A stretch of DNA of 64,000 bases from Agrobacterium rubi TR3 = NBRC 13261. Lineage in GTDB: Bacteria > Pseudomonadota > Alphaproteobacteria > Rhizobiales > Rhizobiaceae. Shown here piece by piece: positions 45,845 through 56,533 of the stretch (position 1 is its first letter; each line of letters opens with the position of its first letter). The translations under genes were made by a program, and so were the position numbers. The stretch spans positions 1 to 64,000 of the forward strand of contig NZ_BBJU01000017.1 of the NCBI RefSeq assembly GCF_000739935.1. Reading direction: 5' to 3'. Under the pieces are notes generated by a model. It was not told where the DNA came from. It saw nothing but the letters and a program-made list of their open reading frames with translations, and did no database searches.

Positions 45845-46492
45845 TCATTGCGCCTGCGCGAAGAAAATCTTTGCGGCAAAGACGGAGAAAACGCCTGCGA
45901 TCGTATAATCGAGACCCCGAAGAACCTTCCGATTGCTTTGCAGCCAGCCGGAAAGGCCATCTGCCGCAAACACGATGCCGATGCCGATGGGTAGGGCGAC
46001 GATGATGGACCAGAGGCCGAGAAAAATCAGTTTGCCCGTGACGTGCGGGTCCGAGGCGCTAACGAATTGCGGCAAAAACGTCATGAAAAAGATGATGACT
46101 TTCGGGTTCAGCAGATTGACCCAGATGCCGTTCAGCAAAGCGGAGGTCAAAGACGCCTGTGGCTTTTGATCCTTCGGACGCTCCATGACGAAATTCGAGC
46201 CCTTGCGGATGGCTTGAATGGCCAGCCAGACGAGATAGGCGGCGCCGCCGGTTTTCAGCACCAGAAAGGCTGTGGGCGATGCGACGATGAGGGCGGCCAC
46301 GCCAAAGGCAACAAGCATCGTATGCACTGTAATGCCGAGATTGGTGCCCACCAGCGTCATGAAGCCGGACGTGCGGCCTTCGCGCAGGGATCGGCTGATC
46401 CACAATGTCATATCTGGGCCGGGTGTCACCGACAGAAGCAGAATGGCAATGGTAAAGGCAATCAGGGTTGGCAGGCTAGGCAGGAAATCCAC
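45845..46492 (-). CDS. LysE/RhtB-family amino-acid exporter
   Basis: A 215-residue inner-membrane exporter with six helices: LLSVTPGPDMTLWISRSLREG at the N end (P-G-P-D is the family mark), GLGIT-like GTNLGITVHTML, LKTGGAAYLVWLAIQAI and LLNGIWVNLLNPKVIIFF. Members export homoserine, threonine or related amino acids; the substrate here is unknown. Confidence 0.92.
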   Translation of the reverse strand: MDFLPSLPTLIAFTIAILLLSVTPGPDMTLWISRSLREGRTSGFMTLVGTNLGITVHTMLVAFGVAALIVASPTAFLVLKTGGAAYLVWLAIQAIRKGSNFVMERPKDQKPQASLTSALLNGIWVNLLNPKVIIFFMTFLPQFVSASDPHVTGKLIFLGLWSIIVALPIGIGIVFAADGLSGWLQSNRKVLRGLDYTIAGVFSVFAAKIFFAQAQ

Positions 46493-46570
46493 GGCGGCAC
46501 CACACTTGCAAGGGTTTGATGCCTGTTCATAACGCGCTTTCGAAAGCCTGCCAACTGCCTGAGAAAGAAT

Positions 46571-46590
46571 GCCGCGCCCGAAAGCGCGGC
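46571..46590 (-). terminator. Hairpin terminator of the SDR gene
   Basis: GCCGCGC and GCGCGGC pair around CCGAAA just after the SDR stop, followed on the minus strand by ATTCTTTCTC. Confidence 0.7.
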
Positions 46591-46597
46591 AGATAGG

Positions 46598-47452
46598 TCA
46601 GCTGTTCAGGAACGACTTGAAATCATCGCTGTAGTCTTCATGCCAGCGCGATAGCGGCGGACGATTTTCTACCAGATCGTTCGCGGCCCAGAGGATGCGT
46701 TTCTCATCCGTCTTTCGGTTCACCTCGCCATCGGGGCAAAGAATGTAGAAATCGCCATTGCCGATTCCGTCGATCATGAAATCGACCGTCTGTTCCGGCG
46801 TCCATGCACCGGATGGTTTTTCCGTCCGGCCATTGGCGGTCAGGCCGGTAAAGACGAAGCCGGGGATGAGAAGATGGGCCGAAATATTACCGTTCGGTGC
46901 GTTTCTCAGCTCATATTCCAAGGCCTCGGTAAAGGCTTTGACGCCCGCCTTGGACACGTTATAGGCCGGGTCGCCCGGCGGTGTGGTGATGCCCTGCTTG
47001 GAGCCGGTGTTGATGATGAGACCCGCCTCTCCGTGTGCCAGCATGCCGGAACCGAACACGCGGCTTCCATTGACGACGCCCATCAGATTGACGCCGAAAA
47101 CCTTGTCCCAGTTTGCCTGTGGTCCGAAGATGGCGCTGCCCGGCTGTACGCCCGCATTGTTCATCAGCACGTGCACACGCCCGAAGCGCTGGATGACGGC
47201 GCGCTCCAGCGCCTCCAGCTCATCGAGTTTGGAAACATCGGTTGGAATGGAAACGATCTGCTCATCGCCATTTTCGGCAAGCGCAGCGATTTCGCTTTGG
47301 GCAGCGGCGAGCTTTTCACCGTCGAGGTCAACAAGCACGACACTCATGCCGAAACCGGCAAATTTGCGGGCGGCGGCAAGGCCGATACCGGATGCAGCGC
47401 CGGTGACGACGGCAACATTGTCTGGTGCGAATGCGTTGTGAAGGATCGTCAT
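46598..47452 (-). CDS. Short-chain dehydrogenase/reductase
   Basis: A 284-residue NAD(P)-dependent oxidoreductase of the classical SDR type: VVTGAASGIGLAAA (cofactor loop), VLVDLDGEK (an Asp at the end of strand 2, suggesting NAD), MNNAGVQPG, and the catalytic YNVSKAGVKAF (Tyr-x-x-x-Lys). The substrate cannot be deduced. Divergent from argG, with 243 bases between. Confidence 0.92.
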   Translation of the reverse strand: MTILHNAFAPDNVAVVTGAASGIGLAAARKFAGFGMSVVLVDLDGEKLAAAQSEIAALAENGDEQIVSIPTDVSKLDELEALERAVIQRFGRVHVLMNNAGVQPGSAIFGPQANWDKVFGVNLMGVVNGSRVFGSGMLAHGEAGLIINTGSKQGITTPPGDPAYNVSKAGVKAFTEALEYELRNAPNGNISAHLLIPGFVFTGLTANGRTEKPSGAWTPEQTVDFMIDGIGNGDFYILCPDGEVNRKTDEKRILWAANDLVENRPPLSRWHEDYSDDFKSFLNS

Positions 47453-47695
47453 TGGTTTCTCCTTTTCGCTACCGCTTCAAATCTTTAGCAGCGATGTCCC
47501 ATGGAACCATGCGCTCTACTGACGCGCTGTACAGTCTAGTCTTTTCGGCCCTTCAAGTCACATGAAGATGAAAGCGTTCCATCCGCGTGCCCTTTTGCAT
47601 TTTTGTTGCACGCGCCGATAAACTCGCTAAAAGTGCCGAAATCCCAAGGAAATGGCGATATCCTGATGTCGCCGATACGCAAATGGATTTCACCG

Positions 47696-48919
47696 ATGGC
47701 CCTTCCCAAAGACGTTAAGAAAGTCGTTCTCGCCTATTCCGGCGGGCTTGATACCTCGATTATTCTGAAATGGTTGCAGACCGAGCTGAACGCGGACGTC
47801 GTGACCTTTACCGCCGATCTCGGCCAGGGCGAAGAGCTGGAGCCTGCGCGCAAGAAGGCCGAGATGCTGGGCATCAAGGAAATCTTCGTGGAAGATGTGC
47901 GCGAAGAATTCGTGCGCGATTTCGTGTTCCCGATGTTCCGCGCCAACGCCGTTTACGAAGGCGTCTATCTGCTGGGCACCTCGATTGCCCGCCCGCTGAT
48001 TTCCAAGCACCTGATCGACATCGCCAAGAAGACCGGCGCCGATGCCATCGCCCACGGCGCAACCGGCAAGGGCAACGACCAGGTTCGTTTCGAGCTTTCG
48101 GCCTATGCGCTGAACCCCGACATCAAGATCATCGCGCCATGGCGCGACTGGACGTTCAAGAGCCGGACCGATCTTCTGAATTTCGCCGAACAGCACCAGA
48201 TTCCGGTTGCCAAGGACAAGAAGGGTGAAGCGCCGTTCTCCGTCGATGCCAACCTGCTGCACTCGTCTTCCGAGGGCAAGGTTCTGGAAGACCCCGCGGT
48301 CGAGGCTCCGGAATACGTGCATATGCGCACCATTTCGCCGGAAGCAGCCCCCGACAAGGCAACCGTCATCAAGGTCGGTTTCCGCAACGGTGATGCCTGC
48401 TCCATCAACGGCGTCGAAATGTCGCCTGCGACGCTTCTGGCAGCGCTCAACGATTACGGTCGCGACAACGGCATCGGCCGTCTCGATCTGGTCGAAAACC
48501 GCTATGTCGGCATGAAGAGCCGTGGCGTGTACGAAACGCCCGGCGGTACCATTCTGCTGGCGGCCCACCGCGCTATCGAGAGCATTACGCTCGACCGGGG
48601 TGCGGCCCACCTCAAGGACGAGATCATGCCGCGCTACGCCGAGCTGATCTATTACGGCTTCTGGTTCTCGCCAGAGCGCGAAATGTTGCAGGCCCTGATC
48701 GACAAGAGCCAGGAGCATGTGGAAGGCGAAGTGACGCTGAAGCTCTACAAGGGCAACGTCATGGTCACCGGTCGCGAATCGGCCAAGTCGCTCTATTCCG
48801 ACAAGCTGGTGACCTTCGAGGACGACCAGGGCGCCTACGACCAGAAGGATGCAGCGGGCTTCATCAAGCTCAATGCTCTGCGCCTGCGCACACTGGCCAA
48901 GCGCAATCTCGGCAAGTAA
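47696..48919 (+). CDS. argG: Argininosuccinate synthase
   Basis: Joins citrulline and aspartate in arginine synthesis. The 407 residues begin [21 protein letters not shown] with the ATP P-loop YSGGLDTS, and contain [25 protein letters not shown], and [21 protein letters not shown] cut here at G-M-K-S-R. Upstream in-frame ATGs (47666 and earlier) exist, but 47696 gives the family N end. A terminator follows the stop. Confidence 0.96.
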   Translation: MALPKDVKKVVLAYSGGLDTSIILKWLQTELNADVVTFTADLGQGEELEPARKKAEMLGIKEIFVEDVREEFVRDFVFPMFRANAVYEGVYLLGTSIARPLISKHLIDIAKKTGADAIAHGATGKGNDQVRFELSAYALNPDIKIIAPWRDWTFKSRTDLLNFAEQHQIPVAKDKKGEAPFSVDANLLHSSSEGKVLEDPAVEAPEYVHMRTISPEAAPDKATVIKVGFRNGDACSINGVEMSPATLLAALNDYGRDNGIGRLDLVENRYVGMKSRGVYETPGGTILLAAHRAIESITLDRGAAHLKDEIMPRYAELIYYGFWFSPEREMLQALIDKSQEHVEGEVTLKLYKGNVMVTGRESAKSLYSDKLVTFEDDQGAYDQKDAAGFIKLNALRLRTLAKRNLGK

Positions 48920-48941
48920 GCTTCGATAGGCATGACTTTGA

Positions 48942-48967
48942 AAGCCCCGGTTCTCCAGGGCTTTTTT
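48942..48967 (+). terminator. Rho-independent terminator of argG
   Basis: AAGCCC pairs with GGGCTT around a short loop and is followed by TTTTTT. It touches the end of the convergent MFS gene. Confidence 0.82.
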
Positions 48968-50165
48968 ACGTCTGCCGGCGCGATAAAACGGCAAAGACGA
49001 CATAGCTCGCTACGGCGCTCAACTCCATCAACGGGATGATCGTGCCGAAACTTGTGAGTGGCGAGCCGAGCAGGGCGGCGATGACACCGGCTGAAAAACC
49101 CGCGCTCATCTGGATGAACCCCATCATGGCGGACGCCGAACCTGCGATGTGCGGAAAGGGTGCCATGCCCATCGTGATGACATGCGGCGTCAGCAGCGCC
49201 AGCCCGAAGGTCGCAACTGCAACCGGCCCCATGATCGACAGGAAGGAGGGTGGGATGAAATGCACCGACAGGAAGATCAGCACACCACCTGTCGCAGACA
49301 GGCACATCCCCATGACCGCAGACCGACGGTCGCCAATTCTGCGGGCGATGAAGCGCAGGGCAATCGACCCGAGAAAATAAGCGCCGGATTGCATCAGCAT
49401 GCCCACGCCGAATGCCGTGGGCGACAGACCGACGTCGTTGATCAGCACGAAAGGCAGCATGGTCGATTGTGCGTAGAGCGCACCGACCGTACCGCCCAGC
49501 ACCAGCGCCGATAGCAGAAAGCGTGGCGACGCCAGAAGCTCACCATAGGCGCTGAGCAGACGGGATGGGCGAAGACGGCTCCGGTCCGGAACCGTCGTTT
49601 CGCGCAGGCAGAAAACGATGGCCGTAATCGAAATCAGCCCGAACGCCAGCATCAGGACGAAGACCGATTGCCAGCCGAAGGCGAGCAGCGACAACCCGCC
49701 GATCGTCGGCCCCGCAGCCGGACCAACCGCCAGCATAATGCCGATGAGGTTGAGAATGCCGATGGCCTGATGACCGCTGAACTGATCGCGCACCACTGCC
49801 CGCGCCACGGTGACGCCAACCGACGCCCCGATGCCCTGAATGAGGCGGGCCGCCAGTAACACCTCGACACTGGGTGCGAAAGCGGCAAGCGCTCCGCCCG
49901 CCAGATAGATCAGCAGGAACAGAATGGTGGCCTTGCGACGGCCAAACGCATCCGACATGGCACCGGACACGAGTTGGGCGATGGCAAAACCGCCAAAATA
50001 GAGCGTGAGGCTCATCTTGATCGCCGATTCCGTCGTTGAAAAGGCGCGGACGAGTTCCGGCATCGCAGGCGTGTAAATCGCCATCGACACCGGCCCAAGC
50101 GAGGTCAGCATTGCGCCCAGAATAGCCGTGCGCCGCACCGTCATCGGCGTTGTCAAACTGCTCAC
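48966..50165 (-). CDS. MFS multidrug efflux transporter, Bcr/CflA type
   Basis: A 399-residue 12-helix exporter of the drug:proton antiporter-1 family. It has the Bcr/CflA N end (ILGAMLTSLGPVSMAIYTPAMPEL), motif A (GAMSDAFGRRKATILF), and motif C-like segments such as LNLIGIMLAVGPAAGPTIGG. The GTG start at 50165 overlaps the MarR gene's stop by 4 bases, so it is translated with its regulator. Substrate unknown. Confidence 0.92.
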   Translation of the reverse strand: MSSLTTPMTVRRTAILGAMLTSLGPVSMAIYTPAMPELVRAFSTTESAIKMSLTLYFGGFAIAQLVSGAMSDAFGRRKATILFLLIYLAGGALAAFAPSVEVLLAARLIQGIGASVGVTVARAVVRDQFSGHQAIGILNLIGIMLAVGPAAGPTIGGLSLLAFGWQSVFVLMLAFGLISITAIVFCLRETTVPDRSRLRPSRLLSAYGELLASPRFLLSALVLGGTVGALYAQSTMLPFVLINDVGLSPTAFGVGMLMQSGAYFLGSIALRFIARRIGDRRSAVMGMCLSATGGVLIFLSVHFIPPSFLSIMGPVAVATFGLALLTPHVITMGMAPFPHIAGSASAMMGFIQMSAGFSAGVIAALLGSPLTSFGTIIPLMELSAVASYVVFAVLSRRQT

Positions 50166-50632
50166 GTCGGGGCCTGCTTGCTCTTGTCGCTCACTGCCAT
50201 CTGAAGGTTTTTCTGGACGGTCGCCAGGAGATCATGAAATTTGGACAGATCGTTCTCACTGAAACCCTCCGTCGCCTGACCGATCAGGCTATCGACCTCA
50301 AGGCGGACGGCCACCAGCAATTGCTCTGAGGTTTGCGTCAAATAAATGCATTTGGAACGGCGATCATCCGGGTTGGGACGACGCTCCACCAGATCAAGCG
50401 ATTGCAACCTGTCGAGATAGGTGCACACCGTCATGGGCTCCAGCCCGATACGGCTGGCAATATCGGCCTGTTTGCTGCCATCGATGGCGGCAACCGTCAA
50501 AAGGGCGCGTGCCTCACCCGGTGTCAGCCCAAGCCCCGCCTCGCTGATGCGTCGCTCGAAGGCGCTGTTGAGAAAACGCGCACTGCTGTTGAGCAGGAAG
50601 GCCAGTGATTCTTTTTCAAGGGAAGTGTTCAT
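50162..50632 (-). CDS. MarR-family transcriptional regulator
   Basis: A 156-residue winged-helix regulator: LGLTPGEARALLTVAA, SKQADIASRIGLEPMTVCTYLDRLQS (recognition helix) and LVERRPNPDDRRSKCIYLT (the wing DxR motif). It is encoded first in a two-gene operon with the Bcr/CflA exporter and most likely represses that operon, its ligand probably being an exported compound. The divergent M3 peptidase gene starts 181 bases away. Confidence 0.92.
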   Translation of the reverse strand: MNTSLEKESLAFLLNSSARFLNSAFERRISEAGLGLTPGEARALLTVAAIDGSKQADIASRIGLEPMTVCTYLDRLQSLDLVERRPNPDDRRSKCIYLTQTSEQLLVAVRLEVDSLIGQATEGFSENDLSKFHDLLATVQKNLQMAVSDKSKQAPT

Positions 50633-50812
50633 GGCGCGCCTATTTGGTAAGCCTTCCTTATAAAAAACTTCGCGGCCCAAAGGCAAGACGCGCTCTTTGC
50701 CTAGAGCTCTGTCCCAGAGAATAGTTTTCCTCGGCACCCGAAGCCACATATTGAAACCCAGCCTCAGCCATGCCCATATGCAGGCAAATCGCATCTGCAT
50801 GAGGACGAACTG

Positions 50813-52879
50813 ATGACTTCCACCGCCGCACACTATCCCGCCTTGACCGAATGGAACGGGAAAAACGGTTTGCCTCGGTTCGATGCGGTCAAAGACGAGG
50901 ACTTTGCCGGCGCTTTCGATGCCGCACTCACCGCTCATGATGCCGAGATCGACGACATCGCAAACAATGCGGACGCGCCAAGCTTCGCCAATACGATCGT
51001 CGCCTTGGAAACCGCAGGCGATGCCTTGTCGCGCGTTTCCGCCCTGTTCTGGAACAAGGCGGGCGCCCACACCAATCCGGCCATTCAGGCGCTGGAGCGC
51101 GAGATCGCGCCGAAAATGTCGCGGCATTATTCGAAGATCAGCATGAACGAGGCGCTGTTTGCGCGGGTCGATACGCTGTGGGAACAGCACGAAACGCTCG
51201 GCCTGACCGGCGAAGAGCTGCGCGTGCTGGAACGTCATTGGAAGGGCTTCGTGCGTTCCGGCGCCAAGCTGCCAAAGGAAGCGCAGGAGCGGCTGGCTGA
51301 AATCAACGAAGAACTGGCCGGTCTTGGCGCGAAATTCGGCCAGAATGTTCTGGCCGATGAGAAAAGCTGGAAGCTGCTTCTGTCTTCGGACGAAGAACTC
51401 GCAGGCCTTCCCGGCTTTTTGCGCGATTCCATGAAAAGTGCTGCGCGCGAACATGGCGAAGATGGCAAATTCGCCGTCACCCTGTCCCGCTCGATCATCG
51501 AACCCTTCCTAACCTTTTCCGAGCGTCGCGACCTGCGTGAGCAGGCGTTCAAGGCCTGGGTCGCACGTGGCGAAAACGGTGGCGAGAGCGACAATCGCGA
51601 TACCGTCAAACGCACGCTGGAACTGCGCGACGAAAAGGCAAAGCTGCTTGGCTACGACAATTTCGCCGCCTACAAGCTCGATAACACCATGGCCAAGACA
51701 CCGGATGCGGTGAACACGCTGCTGATGCAGGTGTGGGACAAGGCCGTTGCCCGCGCGGGCGAGGAAGAGGCGGAACTGGCCGCGGTGATCGCCGACGAAG
51801 GCAAGAACCACGAGGTGATGCCGTGGGACTGGCGCCACTACGCCGAAAAACTGCGGTCCAAAAAATTCAACTTCTCGGAAACGGAGCTCAAGCCCTATCT
51901 TCAGCTGGAAAAAATCGTCGAAGCCTGCTTCGACGTTGCGCACAGACTGTTCGGCATCAAAGCCATCGAACTGAAAGACGCAACCGCCTATCATCCTGAC
52001 GTGCGGACCTTCGAAATTCGCGATGACAAGGGCGATCTCGTTGCCATGTTCCTCGCCGATTTCTTTGCGCGGCCTTCCAAACGCTCCGGTGCGTGGATGA
52101 GTTCGTTTCAGTCGCAGCATAAGCTGCCCCTGAAGAACGGCACGGTGGGCGAATTGCCGATCATCTACAATGTCTGCAATTTCGCCAAGCCATCGGCTGG
52201 AAAACCGGCCCTTCTCTCGCTGGACGACGCCCGCACGCTGTTCCACGAATTCGGCCACGCGCTGCACGGCATGCTGTCCAACGTGACCTACCCATCCGTA
52301 TCGGGCACATCCGTATCGCGTGATTTCGTAGAGCTGCCATCGCAGCTTTACGAACACTGGCTGACCGTGCCGGAAATCCTCGAAAAATACGCTCTGCACT
52401 ACGAAACCGGAGCGCCTATGCCGAAGGCTTTGCTGGACAAGGTACTGGCTGCACAGACCTTCAATGCCGGTTTCAACACGGTCGAGTTCACCTCTTCGGC
52501 GCTGGTGGACATGGCGTTCCACACACGTGGTGCCGTTGAAGACCCGATGGCCGTGCAAAGCGAGGTTCTGGCATCGCTCGACATGCCCAAATCCATCGTC
52601 ATGCGCCACGCAACGCCGCATTTCCAGCACGTGTTTTCCGGCGACGGCTATTCGGCAGGCTACTACTCCTACATGTGGTCGGAGGTTCTGGATGCCGATG
52701 CTTTCGAAGCGTTCGAGGAAACCGGCGACGCCTTCAATGCCGACACAGCACGCAAGCTGAAAGACAACATCTATTCCGTTGGCGGCTCTGTTGACGCGGA
52801 GGAAACCTACAAGGCGTTCCGCGGCAAGATGCCAAGCGCCGAAGCGATGCTGAAAAAGCGCGGTCTGGTTTCAGGCTAA
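50813..52879 (+). CDS. M3-family metallopeptidase (oligopeptidase A/Dcp type)
   Basis: A 688-residue cytoplasmic zinc peptidase degrading short peptides. The HExxH zinc site is in TLFHEFGHALHGML; other family words are SGAWMSSFQ, VSRDFVELPSQLYEHW, and FSGDGYSAGYYSYMWSEVL near the C end. The length and N end fit oligopeptidase A/dipeptidyl carboxypeptidase; sequence alone does not settle which of the two activities it has. Confidence 0.94.
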   Translation: MTSTAAHYPALTEWNGKNGLPRFDAVKDEDFAGAFDAALTAHDAEIDDIANNADAPSFANTIVALETAGDALSRVSALFWNKAGAHTNPAIQALEREIAPKMSRHYSKISMNEALFARVDTLWEQHETLGLTGEELRVLERHWKGFVRSGAKLPKEAQERLAEINEELAGLGAKFGQNVLADEKSWKLLLSSDEELAGLPGFLRDSMKSAAREHGEDGKFAVTLSRSIIEPFLTFSERRDLREQAFKAWVARGENGGESDNRDTVKRTLELRDEKAKLLGYDNFAAYKLDNTMAKTPDAVNTLLMQVWDKAVARAGEEEAELAAVIADEGKNHEVMPWDWRHYAEKLRSKKFNFSETELKPYLQLEKIVEACFDVAHRLFGIKAIELKDATAYHPDVRTFEIRDDKGDLVAMFLADFFARPSKRSGAWMSSFQSQHKLPLKNGTVGELPIIYNVCNFAKPSAGKPALLSLDDARTLFHEFGHALHGMLSNVTYPSVSGTSVSRDFVELPSQLYEHWLTVPEILEKYALHYETGAPMPKALLDKVLAAQTFNAGFNTVEFTSSALVDMAFHTRGAVEDPMAVQSEVLASLDMPKSIVMRHATPHFQHVFSGDGYSAGYYSYMWSEVLDADAFEAFEETGDAFNADTARKLKDNIYSVGGSVDAEETYKAFRGKMPSAEAMLKKRGLVSG

Positions 52880-53047
52880 GCCTGGTAAACGGCACCTGAA
52901 AACTGTCATAAAACTCTGATACGGCGTTTCTGCAAGGGGCTTATGTGGTTGGCCCCCCTTTCGCATTTGCAAAAAAAAGGTTATAGGCCCGCCAGACTAA
53001 ATTGGCGCATCTATGTTATGACGCCCCAACTTCAGAGATATTGAACA

Positions 53048-54868
53048 ATGGCAATTCGCAACATCGCGATTATCGCGCACGTTGACCATGGCAAAACGAC
53101 GCTCGTTGACGAGCTTCTGAAACAGTCCGGTTCGTTCCGCGAAAACCAGCGCGTTGCAGAGCGCGTCATGGACAGTAACGACCTCGAAAAAGAACGCGGC
53201 ATCACGATTCTCGCCAAGGCGACGTCTGTCGAGTGGAAGGGTGTTCGCATCAACATCGTTGATACCCCCGGCCACGCCGACTTCGGTGGCGAAGTCGAGC
53301 GTATCCTGTCGATGGTGGACGGCGCGATCGTTCTGGTCGATAGCTCTGAAGGCCCGATGCCGCAGACGAAATTCGTGGTCTCCAAGGCTCTCAAGGTTGG
53401 CCTCAAGCCGATCGTTGCGATCAACAAGATCGACCGTCCCGATGGCCGCCATGAGGAAGTCATCAACGAAGTGTTCGACCTTTTCGCGAACCTCGATGCG
53501 ACCGACGAACAGCTCGACTTCCCGATCCTTTACGGTTCCGGTCGTGATGGCTGGATGAACGTCAACCCAGAGGGACCGAAGGACGAAGGTCTTGCACCGC
53601 TTCTCGACCTCGTTCTCAAGCACGTGCCTGAGCCCACCGTTGAAGAAGGTCCGTTCCGTCTGATCGGTACGATCCTCGAAGCCAACCCCTTCCTCGGCCG
53701 CATCATCACCGGTCGTATCGCATCCGGTTCGATCAAGCCGAACCAGGCCGTCAAGGTTCTGGGCCAAGATGGCAAGATCATTGAGACCGGTCGTATTTCC
53801 AAGATCCTCGCGTTCCGCGGCATCGAGCGCACAGCCATCGATGAAGCCCATGCAGGCGACATCGTTGCTATCGCCGGTCTTTCCAAGGGCACTGTTGCCG
53901 ACACGTTCTGTGACCCTTCCGTCACCGAAGCGATGACTGCACAGCCGATCGACCCACCAACGGTGACCATGTCCTTCATCGTCAATGACAGCCCACTGGC
54001 TGGCACCGAAGGCGACAAGGTCACATCGCGCGTGATCCGCGATCGTCTCTACAAGGAAGCCGAAGGCAACGTTGCGCTGAAGATCGAAGAAGCCGAAGGC
54101 AAGGACTCGTTCTTCGTGTCGGGCCGTGGCGAATTGCAGCTTGCCGTTCTGATCGAAACCATGCGTCGCGAAGGCTTCGAGCTTGCGGTTTCGCGTCCGC
54201 GCGTCGTGATGCAGAAGGACGAGAACGGCCAGACCATCGAGCCGATCGAAGAAGTCGTCATCGACGTGGATGAAGAGCATTCCGGTATCGTCGTTCAGAA
54301 GATGTCCGAACGTAAGGCCGAAATGACCGAACTTCGTCCATCCGGCGGCAACCGCGTTCGTCTGAAGTTCTTGGCGCCGACCCGTGGCCTTATCGGCTAC
54401 CAGTCCGAACTGCTGACCGACACACGCGGCACGGCGATCATGAACCGTCTGTTCCACTCCTACCAGCCATTCAAGGGCGCTATTGCTGGTCGCGTCCAGG
54501 GCGTTCTGCTGTCGAACGGTTCCGGTGAAGCGGTTGCCTACGCCATGTTCAACCTGGAAGATCGCGGCCCGATGATGATCGAGCCCGGCGAAAAGGTTTA
54601 TGCTGGCATGATCATCGGCATTCACACACGCGACAACGACCTTGAAGTCAACGTCCTCAAGGGCAAGCAGCTCACCAACATCCGCGCCGCCGGCAAGGAT
54701 GAAGCCGTGAAGCTGACGCCGCCGATCCGCATGACGCTTGACCGCGCCCTGTCTTGGATTCAGGACGATGAATTGATGGAAGTGACGCCAAAGTCGATCC
54801 GTCTGCGCAAGATGTTCCTGGATGCCAACGACCGCAAACGTTTCGACAAGGCAAAGCTTGCCGTCTGA
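53048..54868 (+). CDS. typA: Ribosome-associated GTPase TypA/BipA
   Basis: A 606-residue translational GTPase that helps 50S assembly and stress adaptation. G1 AHVDHGKTTLVDELL, G2/G3 RGITILAK and DTPGHADFGGEVER, G4 NKIDRPDGRHEEV are all present, followed by the EF-G-like domains and the BipA C-terminal domain (RAAGKDEAVKLTPPI, MTLDRALSWIQDDEL). A strong terminator follows. Confidence 0.97.
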   Translation: MAIRNIAIIAHVDHGKTTLVDELLKQSGSFRENQRVAERVMDSNDLEKERGITILAKATSVEWKGVRINIVDTPGHADFGGEVERILSMVDGAIVLVDSSEGPMPQTKFVVSKALKVGLKPIVAINKIDRPDGRHEEVINEVFDLFANLDATDEQLDFPILYGSGRDGWMNVNPEGPKDEGLAPLLDLVLKHVPEPTVEEGPFRLIGTILEANPFLGRIITGRIASGSIKPNQAVKVLGQDGKIIETGRISKILAFRGIERTAIDEAHAGDIVAIAGLSKGTVADTFCDPSVTEAMTAQPIDPPTVTMSFIVNDSPLAGTEGDKVTSRVIRDRLYKEAEGNVALKIEEAEGKDSFFVSGRGELQLAVLIETMRREGFELAVSRPRVVMQKDENGQTIEPIEEVVIDVDEEHSGIVVQKMSERKAEMTELRPSGGNRVRLKFLAPTRGLIGYQSELLTDTRGTAIMNRLFHSYQPFKGAIAGRVQGVLLSNGSGEAVAYAMFNLEDRGPMMIEPGEKVYAGMIIGIHTRDNDLEVNVLKGKQLTNIRAAGKDEAVKLTPPIRMTLDRALSWIQDDELMEVTPKSIRLRKMFLDANDRKRFDKAKLAV

Positions 54869-54890
54869 TTTCCCGTCAAACTTTCACATC

Positions 54891-54922
54891 AAAAAAACCC
54901 GGCCACCGTGCCGGGTTTTTTA
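54891..54922 (+). terminator. Rho-independent terminator of typA
   Basis: AAAAAAACCCGGC pairs with GCCGGGTTTTTT around a short loop, 22 bases after the stop. Confidence 0.9.
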
Positions 54923-55104
54923 TTGCCCGCCGTTTACAGGCAGGCGCTCGCATTATTCGCGGGACTGAGTCGCGTACCGCTTGCTTCGTTGGTAAATATA
55001 GCGTTAATTTTCCGGCATCATCCACATGAATAGGCTGTGGGTAAGCTTGAAGCCGTTAACCTTTATGGCTGGTAAGTTTTCTCTGCCGGGATCAGAATCG
55101 CGTT

Positions 55105-55611
55105 ATGAAAACGTTATCCATAGACATTCGCCGAGCAGAGCCGGACGATGCGCCCGCCATTTCCGATGCGCACCGATCCTCGTGGCAGCAAGCCTATGCG
55201 GGTCTCATTCCCCATAAGCCGCTTCGGCAGATGCTGGATCGCCGCAACGAAATATGGTGGCGCAAGGCCGCCCGTGGGTCTGCCACGATGCTGGTCGTGG
55301 AAATCGCCGGCGTCATCGCAGGTTATACGACCCTCGGCCTCAGCCGCGCCCGTGGACTGCCCTATGACGGCGAGATTTACGAAATTTATTTTCGCCCGGA
55401 ATATCAGGGCATGGGCCTCGGCTCGGTTCTGTTCACCGAAGCAAGGCGTCTGCTCAAATCCCTCGGCTGCAAAGGCGTCGTCGTCTGGTGCCTTGAGGAC
55501 AGCGATGTCGCCAACCGCTTCTTCCGCTCGCATGGCGGCAAGGACGTGGCAGAGGGCATGGAAGATTTTGCGGGCACGCAACTGCGTAAGCTTGGCTTCG
55601 TCTGGCACTGA
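55105..55611 (+). CDS. GNAT-family N-acetyltransferase
   Basis: A 168-residue acetyltransferase: RRAEPDDAPAISDAHRSSW, LVVEIAGVIAGYTTLGLSR, then the acetyl-CoA pyrophosphate loop in FRPEYQGMGLGSVLFTEARR (Q-x-x-G-x-G) and WCLEDSDVANRFFRSHG. The substrate is unknown. It lies 133 bases before leuD in the same orientation but is probably independent. Confidence 0.9.
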   Translation: MKTLSIDIRRAEPDDAPAISDAHRSSWQQAYAGLIPHKPLRQMLDRRNEIWWRKAARGSATMLVVEIAGVIAGYTTLGLSRARGLPYDGEIYEIYFRPEYQGMGLGSVLFTEARRLLKSLGCKGVVVWCLEDSDVANRFFRSHGGKDVAEGMEDFAGTQLRKLGFVWH

Positions 55612-55744
55612 CACCAGTCTAGCGGCATTAAAAGCACCGTACCGCGTTTGCCGGGATTGGCCTTCAAATAGAACCGATTTTGCGCTATTGCAGCATGAGC
55701 GTGCAGCGTTCAATGCTGCTATCAGCAAGATTTCGGAGTGAAAG

Positions 55745-56350
55745 ATGGAAAAGTTCACCAAACTGACGGGTGTTGCCGCCCCCATGCCGGTCGTCAACAT
55801 CGACACGGACATGATCATTCCGAAGGACTACCTCAAAACCATCAAGCGCACTGGTCTCGGCACCGGCCTGTTCGCGGAATCGCGCTATCTGGAAGATGGT
55901 TCGCCCAATCCTGATTTCGTGCTGAACAAGCCTGCCTATCAGAACGCACAGATTCTCGTCGCTGGCGATAATTTCGGCTGCGGTTCCTCGCGTGAACATG
56001 CGCCTTGGGCGCTGCTGGATTTCGGCATTCGCTGCGTTATCTCCACCAGCTTTGCCGATATTTTCTACAACAACTGTTTCAAGAACGGCATTCTGCCCAT
56101 CGTCGTCAGCCCGGAAAATCTGGAAAAGCTGATGGATGACGCATCGCGCGGCTCTAATGCCGTTGTGACGGTCGATCTCGAAAACCTCGAGATCAGCGGC
56201 CCGGATGGCGGTACGATCTCGTTCGAACTCGACGAATTCAAGCGCCATTGCATGCTGAACGGCCTCGATGATATCGGCCTGACACTGGAACATGCGGGTG
56301 CCATCGAAGGCTTCGAAAAGACCAACGCCTCCGCCCGCCCCTGGGCTTGA
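55745..56350 (+). CDS. leuD: 3-isopropylmalate dehydratase small subunit
   Basis: LeuD supplies the swivel domain of isopropylmalate isomerase. The 201 residues start [20 protein letters not shown], followed by [13 protein letters not shown], and carry [15 protein letters not shown] (substrate loop) and [26 protein letters not shown] precedes the ATG. leuB follows by 183 bases on the same strand; the partner leuC is about 50 kb away. Confidence 0.97.
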   Translation: MEKFTKLTGVAAPMPVVNIDTDMIIPKDYLKTIKRTGLGTGLFAESRYLEDGSPNPDFVLNKPAYQNAQILVAGDNFGCGSSREHAPWALLDFGIRCVISTSFADIFYNNCFKNGILPIVVSPENLEKLMDDASRGSNAVVTVDLENLEISGPDGGTISFELDEFKRHCMLNGLDDIGLTLEHAGAIEGFEKTNASARPWA

Positions 56351-56533
56351 TCGCATTCAGAGCCTGTTTGGTTCTACCCGTACCGAATCGTCGCTGGCGT
56401 TCCTTGAAATAGACCATCTCCAAGGCTAAGAAGCCCGCACCCCGCAACATTTGACGCTGCGGGGCTAAGGATTTTGACGCGCCCGCCGTTTGAAACCTCC
56501 GGAGGTTCTACGTCGTGGCCAAGGAGGGTTTTC

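Noticed and set aside
52997-54625. 542-codon open frame antisense to typA
   Set aside because: It is a shadow of the GC-rich codon use of typA, which has all GTPase motifs; the antisense product resembles no family.
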